Of a stretch of 64,000 nucleotides of DNA, positions 1 through 7,582 are shown in pieces (within the stretch, counting starts at the first letter, position 1; every line of letters starts with the position of its first letter). Origin of the DNA: Streptomyces sp. TLI_105 (GTDB lineage Bacteria; Actinomycetota; Actinomycetes; Streptomycetales; Streptomycetaceae); NCBI RefSeq assembly GCF_900105415.1, contig NZ_FNSM01000001.1:6511501-6575500 (forward strand). The letters are read 5' to 3'. Position numbers and translations under genes: made by a program. Under the pieces are notes generated by a model, which saw nothing but the letters and a program-made list of their open reading frames with translations, did no database searches and was not told the origin of the DNA.

Positions 1-331
1 CCGGTCCCTGGGCGAGGACGGGGACGATGTGCGGGTGGTCGGCGAGGGCCGCGCGGTAGGAGACCGCCCAGTCGTGCAGCGCCGTCCACCAGTCCCGGCC
101 GTCGTCCGCCGCGAACATCGACAGGTCGATCTTCGCGCTCACCGCGTCCGCGACCGCGTCGAGGATCTCGTCCTTCGTGCGGAAGTGGTTGTAGAGCGAG
201 GGCCCGCTCACGCCGAGTTCGGCGGCGAGCCGCCGGGTGGAGAGCGCCGCCAGGCCCTCCGCGTCCACGAGTGCGCCCGCCGTCTCGACGATGCGTTCTC
301 GGCTGAGCAGGGGCTTGCGCGGTCGGGCCAT
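1..331 (-). CDS. TetR-family transcriptional regulator, 3' part cut off by the window edge
   Basis: Reading on the minus strand from ATG 331 gives a TetR N-terminal domain: a basic start (MARPRKPLLSRERIVETA), then the helix-turn-helix ending in GPSLYNHFRTKDEILDAV, which is the typical recognition helix and Y-x-HF signature. The C-terminal ligand domain continues outside the window. An in-frame ATG at 340 is an alternative start. The gene is divergent from the acyl-CoA dehydrogenase at 402 with about 70 bp between them, so it probably represses that gene and itself. Ligand unknown; an acyl-CoA or fatty acid is a reasonable guess from context only. Confidence 0.85.
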   Translation of the reverse strand, partial: MARPRKPLLSRERIVETAGALVDAEGLAALSTRRLAAELGVSGPSLYNHFRTKDEILDAVADAVSAKIDLSMFAADDGRDWWTALHDWAVSYRAALADHPHIVPVLAQGP

Positions 332-401
332 GGCGCACATAGTAGGCCCGCACCAGGAAAACTAGCAGTGGTAATTAAATGGCCGAGTGGGGTGGCACCG
401 C

Positions 402-1553
402 ATGAATCTGGAACTGGGCGAGGAGCAGGAGGCCGTACGGCGGCTCGCCGAGGACTTCGTCGCGCGCGAGGTCACCCCGCACGCCGCCGCGTGGGACCGC
501 GCCGAGCAGGTGGACCGCGCCCTCGTGAAGAAGCTCGGCGCCGTCGGCTTCCTCGGGCTCACGATCCCGGAGGAGTACGGAGGTTCGGGCGGCGACCACC
601 TCGCGTACTGCCTCGTCACCGAGGAGCTGGGGCGCGGGGACTCCTCCGTGCGTGGCATCGTCTCCGTCTCCCTCGGCCTGGTCGCCAAGACGATCGCCTC
701 CTGGGGCACCGAGGAGCAGAAGCGGGAGTGGCTGCCCCGGCTCGCCACCGGCGAGGCGCTCGGCTGCTTCGGCCTCACCGAGCCGGACACCGGCTCGGAC
801 GCCGGGAACCTGGCCACCCGCGCCGTGCGGGACGGCGACGCGTACGTCGTCAACGGCGGCAAGATGTTCATCACCAACGGCACCTGGGCCGACGTCGTGC
901 TGCTCTTCGCCCGCACGAACGACACGCCCGGCCACAAGGGCGTCTCCGCCTTCCTCGTCCCCGCAGACACCCCCGGCCTCACCCGCCGGCCCGTCCACGG
1001 CAAGCTCGGCCTGCGCGGCCAGGCCACCGCCGAGCTGGTCCTGGAGGACGTCCGCATCCCGGCGGACGCCATGCTCGGCCCCGAGGGCAAGGGCTTCGCC
1101 GTCGCCATGTCCGCCCTCGCCAAGGGGCGCATGTCGGTCGCAGCCGGCTGCGTCGGCATCGCGCAGGCCGCACTCGACGCGGCCGTGCGGTACGCCGGGG
1201 AGCGCGAGCAGTTCGGAAAGCCCATCGCCTCGTACCAGCTGGTCCAGGAGCTCCTGAGCGACATCGCCGTCGACGTGGACGCCGCCCGGCTGCTCACCTG
1301 GCGGGTCGCCGACCTGATCGACCGGGGCCAGGACTTCGCCACCGCCGCCTCCAAGGCCAAGCTGTACGCCTCCGAGGCCGCCGTCCGCGCCGCGAACAAC
1401 GCCCTCCAGGTCTTCGGCGGCTACGGCTACATCGACGAGTACCCGGTCGGGAAGCTGGTGCGCGACGCCCGCGTCATGACCCTCTACGAGGGCACCAGCC
1501 AGATCCAGAAGCTCATCATCGGCAGGGCGCTGACGGGGGTCTCGGCCTTCTGA
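402..1553 (+). CDS. acyl-CoA dehydrogenase
   Basis: A 383-residue FAD-dependent acyl-CoA dehydrogenase, expected to oxidise acyl-CoA thioesters to trans-2-enoyl-CoA in the cytoplasm and pass electrons to ETF. Visible family signatures are LTEPDTGSDAGNL (FAD/substrate loop, about residue 125), GKMFITNG, and the C-terminal LYEGTSQIQKL, whose glutamate (about E363) is the usual catalytic base. Length is normal for short/medium-chain members. ATG 402 starts at the conserved N-terminus; an in-frame GTG at 387 is possible but adds only five residues. Divergent from the TetR gene on its left, so probably under its control. Chain-length specificity cannot be read from the sequence. Confidence 0.93.
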   Translation: MNLELGEEQEAVRRLAEDFVAREVTPHAAAWDRAEQVDRALVKKLGAVGFLGLTIPEEYGGSGGDHLAYCLVTEELGRGDSSVRGIVSVSLGLVAKTIASWGTEEQKREWLPRLATGEALGCFGLTEPDTGSDAGNLATRAVRDGDAYVVNGGKMFITNGTWADVVLLFARTNDTPGHKGVSAFLVPADTPGLTRRPVHGKLGLRGQATAELVLEDVRIPADAMLGPEGKGFAVAMSALAKGRMSVAAGCVGIAQAALDAAVRYAGEREQFGKPIASYQLVQELLSDIAVDVDAARLLTWRVADLIDRGQDFATAASKAKLYASEAAVRAANNALQVFGGYGYIDEYPVGKLVRDARVMTLYEGTSQIQKLIIGRALTGVSAF

Positions 1554-1571
1554 GTACGTCGCTGAGTACGT

Positions 1572-1601
1572 GGACGGATGTGGCGCCGACCACATCCGTC
1601 C
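1572..1601 (+). terminator. hairpin between the acyl-CoA dehydrogenase and the YiaA/B gene
   Basis: Perfect 12-bp stem (1572-1583 with 1590-1601) around a 6-nt loop, 18 bp after the dehydrogenase stop and 13 bp before the next start. No T-tract follows, as is usual for actinobacterial hairpin terminators; it could also attenuate read-through into the small membrane protein gene. Confidence 0.6.
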
Positions 1602-1614
1602 GATGCTGTGCGGC

Positions 1615-1902
1615 ATGAGCGACACACCGGTCAAGCAGCAGAACACCGCCGCCTACTACATGCAGGCCGTCATCTCCTTCGGGATCGCGATCGCCGCCGT
1701 GGCCATCGGGATCTACCAGCTCGACGCCAGCGCCTGGGTCCGGGCCTTCCTCGCCGTCTCGGTCCTCTACCTCACGACCTCGGCCTTCACCCTCGCCAAG
1801 GTCGTCCGCGACCGCCAGGAGGCCGGCCAGATCGTCAGCCGGGTGGACCAGGCCCGCCTGGAGAAGCTCCTCGCCGAGCACGACCCCTTCCAGAAGCTCT
1901 GA
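1615..1902 (+). CDS. YiaA/YiaB-type two-helix inner membrane protein
   Basis: A 95-residue protein with two predicted membrane helices (roughly residues 14-34, AVISFGIAIAAVAIGIYQL, and 41-60, around AFLAVSVLYLTTSAFTLAK) followed by a charged cytosolic tail. This matches the YiaA/B two-helix domain, a conserved but uncharacterised family. ATG 1615 is the start that leaves the first helix near the N-terminus; the longer reading from 1570 would run through the preceding hairpin. It follows the acyl-CoA dehydrogenase on the same strand but is separated by the hairpin. No function can be assigned. Confidence 0.8.
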   Translation: MSDTPVKQQNTAAYYMQAVISFGIAIAAVAIGIYQLDASAWVRAFLAVSVLYLTTSAFTLAKVVRDRQEAGQIVSRVDQARLEKLLAEHDPFQKL

Positions 1903-1912
1903 GCGCCCGAGG

Positions 1913-1929
1913 ATCTAAGCGCTTGCTCA
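1913..1929 (+). promoter_or_regulatory. 17-bp motif in front of the TetR gene, identical to 3099-3115
   Basis: ATCTAAGCGCTTGCTCA occurs 50 bp before the TetR start at 1979 and again, base for base, in the maoC promoter. It is centred on the palindrome AAGCGCTT; its right half would complete an 18-bp palindrome TGAGCAAGC/GCTTGCTCA. Likely operator of the TetR encoded at 1979 (autoregulation). Confidence 0.5.
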
Positions 1930-1978
1930 CCCTCGTTGTATGGTGTTCGTCCTGACGGGGTCCGAGAAGGAGTGTGGG

Positions 1979-2605
1979 ATGAGCACGGCGGAGGAGACGC
2001 CCGGGGGCGAGGACATGCCCTGGGACGAGGTCACGCCCGAGGCGGCCCGGAGGCTGCTCGTGGCCGCCGTCGAGGCGTTCGCCGAGCGCGGCTACCACGC
2101 CACCACCACCCGGGACATCGCGGGCCGCGCCGGGATGAGCCCCGCCGCGCTCTACATCCACTACAAGACCAAGGAAGAGCTGCTCCACCGGATCAGCCGC
2201 ATCGGTCACGACAAGGCCCTGGAGATCCTCCGGGCCGCGGCCGACGGCGACGGCACCGCCGCCGAGCGGCTCGCCGACGCCGTCCGCTCCTTCGTCCGCT
2301 GGCACGCCGAGCGCCACACGACCGCGCGCGTCGTCCAGTACGAGCTCGACGCGCTCGGCCCCGAGCACCGCGCCGAGATCATCGAGCTGCGCCGCGAGTC
2401 CGACGCGACCGTGCGCCGGATCCTCGAAGAGGGCGCGGCGGCGGGCGAGTTCGACGTGCTCGACGTGTCCGGCACCGCGGTCGCCGTGCTCTCCCTCTGC
2501 ATCGACGTCTCGCGCTGGTTCAACACGCAGGGCCGTCGGACGGCCGACGAGATCGGCGTGCTCTACGCCGACCTCGTCCTCAGGATGGTCGGCGCTCAGA
2601 AGTAG
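1979..2605 (+). CDS. TetR-family transcriptional regulator
   Basis: A 208-residue TetR protein. The HTH lies at about residues 18-65 ([20 protein letters not shown], then [16 protein letters not shown]), followed by an all-helical ligand domain with a long Arg/Glu-rich stretch around [23 protein letters not shown] 1979 follows an AAGGAG Shine-Dalgarno sequence. Its 3' end overlaps the maoC gene on the opposite strand by 10 bp. The identical 17-bp motif in front of this gene and in front of maoC suggests it controls both. Domain layout resembles TetR repressors of acyl-CoA metabolism, but no effector can be named. Confidence 0.9.
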   Translation: MSTAEETPGGEDMPWDEVTPEAARRLLVAAVEAFAERGYHATTTRDIAGRAGMSPAALYIHYKTKEELLHRISRIGHDKALEILRAAADGDGTAAERLADAVRSFVRWHAERHTTARVVQYELDALGPEHRAEIIELRRESDATVRRILEEGAAAGEFDVLDVSGTAVAVLSLCIDVSRWFNTQGRRTADEIGVLYADLVLRMVGAQK

Positions 2606-3057
2606 TAGCGGGAGACCGACTCGGCCACGCAGACCGGCTTCTCGGAGCCCTCGCGCTCCACGGTCACCGCCGCCGTCACCTGCACGCCGCCGCCCGCCTC
2701 CTCGACCTTCGTCAGGACCGCGGTGGCGCGCAGGCGCGAGCCGACCGGGACAGGGGCGGGGAAACGCACCTTCTCCGTCCCGTAGTTGAGGCCCATCTTC
2801 ATGCCCTCGACCCGCAGTACCTGCGGGACGAACAGCGGCAGGAGGGACAGCGTCAGATAGCCGTGCGCGATCGTCGTGCCGAAGGGGCCGGTCGCGGCGC
2901 GCTCCGGGTCCACGTGGATCCACTGGTGGTCCCCGGTCGCCTCCGCGAAGAGGTCGATCCGCTTCTGGTCGATCTCCAGCCAGTCGCTGTGCCCCAGCTG
3001 CTCGCCCACCCCCGCGCGCAGCTCCTCGGCGGAGGTGAAGATCCTCGGCTCGGCCAT
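2596..3057 (-). CDS. MaoC-like hotdog-fold dehydratase/hydratase
   Basis: A 153-residue single-hotdog protein of the MaoC dehydratase family. The hydratase-2 signature is present: [18 protein letters not shown] with the catalytic Asp-His pair, then [16 protein letters not shown]. Expected to hydrate enoyl-CoA (R-specific) in the cytoplasm, which fits beside the acyl-CoA dehydrogenases. Start ATG 3057. The promoter region towards 3178 is shared divergently with soxR and carries two operator-like motifs (3083-3100 and 3099-3115), so the gene may answer to two TetR regulators. The tail overlaps the convergent TetR gene by 10 bp. Confidence 0.9.
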   Translation of the reverse strand: MAEPRIFTSAEELRAGVGEQLGHSDWLEIDQKRIDLFAEATGDHQWIHVDPERAATGPFGTTIAHGYLTLSLLPLFVPQVLRVEGMKMGLNYGTEKVRFPAPVPVGSRLRATAVLTKVEEAGGGVQVTAAVTVEREGSEKPVCVAESVSRYYF

Positions 3058-3082
3058 GTGTCCTCGTCCCTTCTCGTACGGC

Positions 3083-3100
3083 ATACCCGATGGTCGGTAT
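3083..3100 (-). promoter_or_regulatory. TetR-type 8-2-8 operator in the maoC promoter
   Basis: ATACCCGATGGTCGGTAT, 26-43 bp upstream of maoC. It fits the consensus ATACCGAC-TG-GTCGGTAT that also occurs at 8933-8950 (SDR) and 12889-12906 (phosphotransferase-dehydrogenase operon, opposite strand). The right half is perfect; the left half matches 5 of 8 positions. Confidence 0.55.
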
Positions 3101-3115
3101 CTAAGCGCTTGCTCA
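3099..3115 (-). promoter_or_regulatory. second copy of the 17-bp TetR motif, in the maoC/soxR intergenic region
   Basis: Exactly the same 17 bases as at 1913-1929, 42-58 bp upstream of maoC and 63 bp upstream of soxR. It abuts the 8-2-8 operator with a 2-bp overlap, which would let two regulators compete at the maoC promoter. Confidence 0.5.
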
Positions 3116-3177
3116 GCATGTGGGGTGCGGGGGCCGCTGTCAACGGCCGTCGTCGGCGCACCAGTAGGGTTCCCCGA

Positions 3178-3654
3178 GTGCCGCATATTCCAGAGAAGCT
3201 CCACGAACTCACCGTCGGCCAGCTCTCCGCCCGCAGCGGGGCCGCCGTCTCCGCCCTGCACTTCTACGAGGCGAAAGGGCTCATCAGCAGCCGGCGCACC
3301 AGCGGGAACCAGCGCCGCTACGGCCGTGACACGCTCCGCAGGGTCGCCTTCGTCCGGGCCGCGCAACGGGTCGGGATCCCCCTGGCCACCATCCGGGAGG
3401 CCCTGGCCCAGCTCCCCGAGGAACGCACGCCCACGAACGAGGACTGGGCCCGGCTCTCCGAGGCCTGGCGCACCGAACTCGACGAGCGCATCAAGCAGCT
3501 CGGTCGGCTCCGTGACCATCTGACGGACTGCATCGGGTGCGGCTGTCTCTCCCTGGAGACCTGCGTCCTGTCCAACCCCGACGACCGCTTCGGCGAACGG
3601 ATGGCGGGCTCCCGCCTGCTGCCGGTGCGGCGCGGGCAGGGGGACATGGACTAG
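3178..3654 (+). CDS. soxR: SoxR-type redox-sensing MerR-family activator
   Basis: A 158-residue MerR-family protein with an N-terminal winged HTH ([21 protein letters not shown], residues 11-31), a dimerisation helix, and the SoxR-specific [2Fe-2S] cluster loop [12 protein letters not shown] (Cys118, 121, 123, 129). In Streptomyces SoxR responds mainly to redox-active secondary metabolites and regulates a small set of oxidoreductase genes. GTG 3178 is chosen because it starts just before the conserved DNA-binding domain; no ATG is available nearby. No obvious SoxR target lies next to it; it is divergent from maoC. Confidence 0.92.
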   Translation: MPHIPEKLHELTVGQLSARSGAAVSALHFYEAKGLISSRRTSGNQRRYGRDTLRRVAFVRAAQRVGIPLATIREALAQLPEERTPTNEDWARLSEAWRTELDERIKQLGRLRDHLTDCIGCGCLSLETCVLSNPDDRFGERMAGSRLLPVRRGQGDMD

Positions 3655-3741
3655 CCCGCCGACCGGGGGTGTCCCCGCCCCCGCCCGTGTGGCGGCTGCC
3701 CCCGCCGGAGCGGACACCGTGCCCGAGCCGACCACCCCCCG
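3655..3741. other. G+C-rich left flank of the 213-bp palindromic element
   Basis: No gene is supported. The stretch contains partial copies of the left end of the neighbouring element (cccgcccgtgtgg-like sequence near 3684) and short inverted C-rich/G-rich runs. It looks like degenerate nested element ends. Confidence 0.4.
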
Positions 3742-3954
3742 CCCGTGTGGGCAATCGTCCCGCAGGGCGGGACGGGTGGGCACACGGGACGGCGCCCTTC
3801 AGCGGCGCCTCCGCGTTTCGCGCCTGGACCCGCACCACGAGTGCGGCGCATCTAGGGGTGCGGGTTCAGGCGCGGGAGCCTCTGGCGCCGGCAAGGGGCG
3901 CCGTTCCGTTGTGCCCACCCGTTCCGCCCCGGCGGAACGCATGCCCACAACGGG
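3742..3954. repeat. 213-bp long-palindrome element, copy 1
   Basis: Two arms of about 95 bp (3742-3836 and 3857-3954) are imperfect inverted repeats of each other, around a 20-bp centre. The same sequence, of the same 213-bp length and over 90 percent identical by eye, is found at 14391-14603. Arm-specific differences (for example the segment around 3797-3812 versus its partner around 3880-3897) are kept in both copies, so the whole unit was duplicated. It lies between convergent soxR and the gene ending at 4123. It has no credible coding potential. A transcript from either strand would fold into a very long hairpin. Confidence 0.85.
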
Positions 3955-4122
3955 GGGTGCGGGGGCGGGCACCGCTCCAGCCGGCGCGCCCACAACGGGG
4001 GTGGGCGAAGGGGGTGGGCACCGCCCCAGCGGAACCACTGCCCGCAACGGGGGTGGGCGGGGCGCAGCCCGCAGCGGTGGGGGGCGGTGAGGCGCGCATG
4101 AAGCCCCCCGCCCGTCGGGGTC
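3955..4122. repeat. right flank with extra partial copies of the element end
   Basis: The sequence CCCACAACGGGGG or a close variant, which ends the palindromic element, recurs at about 3990-4003 and 4041-4055, each followed by GTGGGCG-like sequence. This indicates nested or slipped copies of the terminus. No gene is seen before the convergent stop at 4123. Confidence 0.5.
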
Positions 4123-4719
4123 TCACGCCGCCGAGGCCAGTCGGTGGGGGCGGTCGTCGCGTGCCCGGGCCAGTGCCCCCGAGGTCAGTGCCGCGCGCGG
4201 GACGCCCACCCCGCAGTCCCCGCACACCGGGCCGAGCCCCGGTCCCGCCCATTCGATCCGCGGCCCCGCGCACACCGGGCACGCCTCGCCCGGACCCCGC
4301 TCCAGCGCGGTGATCAGCCGCCGCAGCACCTCCGGCAGCGGGTCCGAGGGGTGCACCGCCGGGTCCTCGCAGCGGACCACGCCGTTCCCGCCCCAGACCC
4401 GCCGGTGCCAGTCGTCGAGCGCGCCGAGTCCGCGCAGCCCCTCCTGCTTCTCGCGCCGCCGCCGGGCGGCGAACCGCTCCTCGTACGCGAGCCACACGGC
4501 CCGCGCCTCCTCCAGTTCGTCGAGCGCGGCCACGAGCCGCCCCGGGTCGAGCTCCCGGTCCTCGGGACCGAACCTGTGCCTGCGGCACAGATGGTCCCAG
4601 GTCGCGCGGTGCCCGTAGGGCGCGAACCTCTCCAGACACTTGCGCAGCGAGTACCTGCGCAGCGCCGTGTCGCACCCCGGATCGCGCACCTGTCTCGCGA
4701 GACTCCGGAAACCGGCCAT
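4123..4719 (-). CDS. hypothetical protein with C-terminal zinc-ribbon-like cysteines
   Basis: A 198-residue protein I do not recognise. It is rich in Arg and Glu, with a probable long helix around residues 65-100. Near residues 155-180 is a four-cysteine arrangement CPVC-x15-CGDC that would suit a zinc ribbon. No membrane segment or signal peptide. ATG 4719 is the first start and the frame has normal Streptomyces codon bias. Its 3' end faces the palindromic element; upstream lies the hydrolase gene on the same strand, with 112 bp between them. Confidence 0.7.
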   Translation of the reverse strand: MAGFRSLARQVRDPGCDTALRRYSLRKCLERFAPYGHRATWDHLCRRHRFGPEDRELDPGRLVAALDELEEARAVWLAYEERFAARRRREKQEGLRGLGALDDWHRRVWGGNGVVRCEDPAVHPSDPLPEVLRRLITALERGPGEACPVCAGPRIEWAGPGLGPVCGDCGVGVPRAALTSGALARARDDRPHRLASAA

Positions 4720-4831
4720 CCCTCGCCACCTCCGTCGCTGGTCCTTCGGCGATATCAGAGGGACGAACGGGAGCCCCGCCGTGTTCCATCGAAATTCCGA
4801 TGGGAGCCATCAGCGGGGCGGAAGGGACGGT

Positions 4832-6037
4832 TCACCGGCCCGTCCGGGACGCCGAGACCACCACCCGGGCCAGCTCGGGACGGTGGATGTCGCTGTGCGA
4901 GCGGACCACCTCGGCCGCGTCCACGCTCACGCACCCCGAGCCCGGTATTCCTTCGCGCAGGGCCTCCGCGAGGGTCCGCTCCACCGTCCCCGGCACCGCC
5001 TGCACGCCGTCGTGTCCGATCGCGCCCCAGCGCGGGTCGTCCGTGCCGAGCAGCCCCGCCGTGGCGCCGGCCAGCGACTCGGAGTCGTTCGCGACCCGGG
5101 ACGCCAGCGGGTACATCACCCCGAGCGCCGTGTCGTGCCGCGAGTAGCAGGCGACCACCGGCCCCCGGACCCGGTGCTGGAGGTCCCGCAGCGAGCCGGA
5201 CCGCCTCGGGTCGTGCGGCAGCCGCGCCGCGAACGCGTAGTGCGAGAAGGCACCCTGAAGGAGCGTCACGGAGGCGACCGGCCGGGCCCCGGCGGGCAGC
5301 CCCCGCAGCGCGTACGCGACGAGCCGGGCGCCCATGCTGTGGCCCACGAGGTGGACCCGGAGTCCGGGGGCGGTCCGCGCGACCTCGCCGAGCAGCGGCC
5401 CGAGCCCGTGCTCGCCGACCTGCCCGGCCCGCTTCTTCATCACGTAGTACGTGGCCTGTCGCAGCGCCTCCCTGGCTCCCTTCCAGTACCGCTTCAGCCC
5501 CTCGCCGAAGAACCCCTCCGGCGGGACCGGGCCGGTGCCCTCGAGCGCCCCGGTGAACAGGGCGCACACCGCGACCGGGTCCGCGACCAGGAACTCGGGC
5601 ACCGGCTCCCGGACGGCCACGGACCCCACGTTCACGTCCGTCAGTTCCCGCAGCAGCGCCCCGAACTCGGCGAACGCCGACTCCTCGGGCGGCGCGGCGG
5701 CGAGGAGTTCCGTGAGCCTCCCGATGACCGGCTCCTTCTCCGGGAGGACCGTCACGAGCGCCCGGTAGTCGGGCACCGGCTCGTCCGAGAACATCATCGA
5801 GGGCCAGATCACCCCCGCGTACCCCGCCTCCACCCCGGGCGCGAGCAGCCCGGGGAAGGGGGCGAAGAAGTCGGAGCACAGGCGGGTGGCGCCGGACGGC
5901 GAGCTGTTCCACCCGTGTGCGAAGACCACCAGGTCGCCGACCCCCCGGCGCGCCAGCGCGGCGAGTTCCGAGGCCTGGCCCGGCGGCCCGTCGCCGTCCT
6001 TGTCGAAGGTGATCTCCCGGTACGGCTCCACACTCAT
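4832..6037 (-). CDS. alpha/beta-hydrolase (lipase/serine esterase type)
   Basis: A 401-residue alpha/beta-hydrolase. Features: an oxyanion-hole segment with VVFAHGWNSSP near residue 36-46, and the nucleophile elbow GHSMG (in VHLVGHSMGARLVAYAL) with its serine. The C-terminal part contains candidate Asp and His residues (CYSRHDTALGVMYPLAS; DIHRPELARV). The start is set at ATG 6037, giving MSVEPYREITF; the frame is open upstream to 6136 with a basic Ala/Arg-rich stretch that looks non-coding. No signal peptide from this start, so probably cytoplasmic. Substrate unknown. Confidence 0.82.
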   Translation of the reverse strand: MSVEPYREITFDKDGDGPPGQASELAALARRGVGDLVVFAHGWNSSPSGATRLCSDFFAPFPGLLAPGVEAGYAGVIWPSMMFSDEPVPDYRALVTVLPEKEPVIGRLTELLAAAPPEESAFAEFGALLRELTDVNVGSVAVREPVPEFLVADPVAVCALFTGALEGTGPVPPEGFFGEGLKRYWKGAREALRQATYYVMKKRAGQVGEHGLGPLLGEVARTAPGLRVHLVGHSMGARLVAYALRGLPAGARPVASVTLLQGAFSHYAFAARLPHDPRRSGSLRDLQHRVRGPVVACYSRHDTALGVMYPLASRVANDSESLAGATAGLLGTDDPRWGAIGHDGVQAVPGTVERTLAEALREGIPGSGCVSVDAAEVVRSHSDIHRPELARVVVSASRTGR

Positions 6038-6163
6038 CCCGGTCACGGCCAGACCGTCCCTCCACGTCGAGGGGGCCGCAGCGCCGAGTGCGCCCCGTGC
6101 GCGGGCGGCGGCTCCTTGGCCAGCATGCCCGCGCACGGCCCCGCTCAGACGTGCGACGGCGCG

Positions 6164-7507
6164 TCAGCGCAGCCGGGCCGCCGAGACCCTGGGGAAGTGG
6201 ATCAGCAGGTCGTAGGTGGTGGAGAGCCGCATCGGCACCGTGTCGCCCGGCCAGGGGTATGCCGTCCCGACCTGCCGGACCGGCCGGGGCACGGCCAGCC
6301 AGTCGCGCGCCGCCGGAGTCGTACGCCTCATGTCCAGGTAGAACGGGCCGGACGCGACCCGGTCCAGGGTGTGGGCGCTGCTGTCGGGGCCGAGCGGGGC
6401 GACGGCGAAGGCCCGGAGCGGCTCGCCGGGGGCTTCGGTGTCGTGCGCGTTGAAGGAGCCCTGTCCGAAGGAGGCGCCCACGCTCACGTAGTCCCGGCCG
6501 AGGGCGTCCCGGAGGAAGGCGCCCTGGGACCGGGGGTACTGGTCCGGCTTCGGCGTCTCGTAGCCGACGTGCCCGTTGTGCGCGGAGAGCACCATCCGGT
6601 CGCCGGTCCGCCGCTGCCACCACACGGTGTTCTCCGCCATGGCCCGGTCGCGGTAGAGCATCGCCGAGGCGACCCCCTCCGGGGTCGTCAGGTCGTGCGC
6701 GTACTCGGTGCCGACCTGGGCGATCGCGCGCGCGTGCTGCACCGCCCAGAGGTGCGCCTCCCTGGCCCCGGGGCCCTTGCCGGGGCTCTGCCGCTCCAGG
6801 AGGGCGAGGGCGCGGTTCACGTCGTCGGCCATCCGCTGCCGCTCGGCGCGCGGCCGCTCCAGGTACCCCTTCATCCAGGTCTCCACAGGGCCCGTGGGCC
6901 GGGAGTCCCGGTACAGCTCCCGGAAGCGGGGGAGGAGCTCCGGGTGGACGCGGGCGACGTACGAGGTGACGGCGTCGAAGAGGTTCGGGCCGGCGTAGCC
7001 GAGGTCGTTGCCCATGAAGCGGACCCGGTGCCCGGGGTGGAGCCGGTTGTGCTCGCGCATCCAGAGGAAGAGGTCGAGGTACTCCTCGGTGTTCCAGAGG
7101 CGGTACGACTCCTGGAACTCGTCCCGCATGATCGCCCGGATGTCGCCCCGGCCGGTGCGGACCCACTCGTCGACGAGGAGGCCCGTGGACCAGTTGGCCT
7201 CCAGGGCGAAGGTGGTGAACCCCCGGGACTCCACGAGGTGTTCGAAGACGCGGTGCTTGGTGGTGAAGAACTCCGCCGAGCTGTGGGTGGCCTCGCCGAG
7301 GCCGACGACCTTGGCCGGGCCGACCATCCGGTCGAGCGGGCGCAGATCGGTCAGGGGCCGGGCGGAGCGGGCGAGTTCCCGCGCGGGATCGGGGCCGGCC
7401 GGGGCCGCGGCGGCGCCCGCGGCGGGCGCCAGGGCGCCCAGGCAGGCGGCGAGGAGGAGCCCGACGAGCGGCAGGCGGTGCGGACGGCGTCGTAAGGAGA
7501 GGTTCAT
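6164..7507 (-). CDS. secreted or lipid-anchored erythromycin-esterase-like protein
   Basis: A 447-residue protein of the erythromycin esterase/EreA-like superfamily, recognisable from GLGEATHSSAEFF (metal/active-site histidine and glutamate region), the TFALEANW segment and a later SAHNGHVGYE. Members hydrolyse macrolide lactones only in a minority of cases; most are of unknown substrate. ATG 7507 gives a signal sequence with an RR-rich n-region and a hydrophobic core ending in LLAAC, a plausible lipobox (Cys22), followed by an Ala-rich linker. It is on the same strand as NamZ but separated by 75 bp. Resistance function should not be assumed. Confidence 0.82.
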   Translation of the reverse strand: MNLSLRRRPHRLPLVGLLLAACLGALAPAAGAAAAPAGPDPARELARSARPLTDLRPLDRMVGPAKVVGLGEATHSSAEFFTTKHRVFEHLVESRGFTTFALEANWSTGLLVDEWVRTGRGDIRAIMRDEFQESYRLWNTEEYLDLFLWMREHNRLHPGHRVRFMGNDLGYAGPNLFDAVTSYVARVHPELLPRFRELYRDSRPTGPVETWMKGYLERPRAERQRMADDVNRALALLERQSPGKGPGAREAHLWAVQHARAIAQVGTEYAHDLTTPEGVASAMLYRDRAMAENTVWWQRRTGDRMVLSAHNGHVGYETPKPDQYPRSQGAFLRDALGRDYVSVGASFGQGSFNAHDTEAPGEPLRAFAVAPLGPDSSAHTLDRVASGPFYLDMRRTTPAARDWLAVPRPVRQVGTAYPWPGDTVPMRLSTTYDLLIHFPRVSAARLR

Positions 7508-7582
7508 CTGCCCCAGCGTGGTCGGCGGGACGCCCGGGGGACATCCCGCCCGCACCCGTACCGTACGGGGGTTCGCCCCCTC

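Noticed and set aside
3537..4313. Open frames through the palindromic element (for example 3537-4313 plus and 3866-4810 minus)
   Set aside because: They run through inverted repeats and G/C-rich flanks, change composition abruptly, and contain only Pro/Arg/Gly-rich sequence.
6164..7507. Macrolide resistance by erythromycin esterase
   Set aside because: Only the superfamily is supported. Most members are not resistance enzymes, and there is no macrolide cluster or resistance context nearby.
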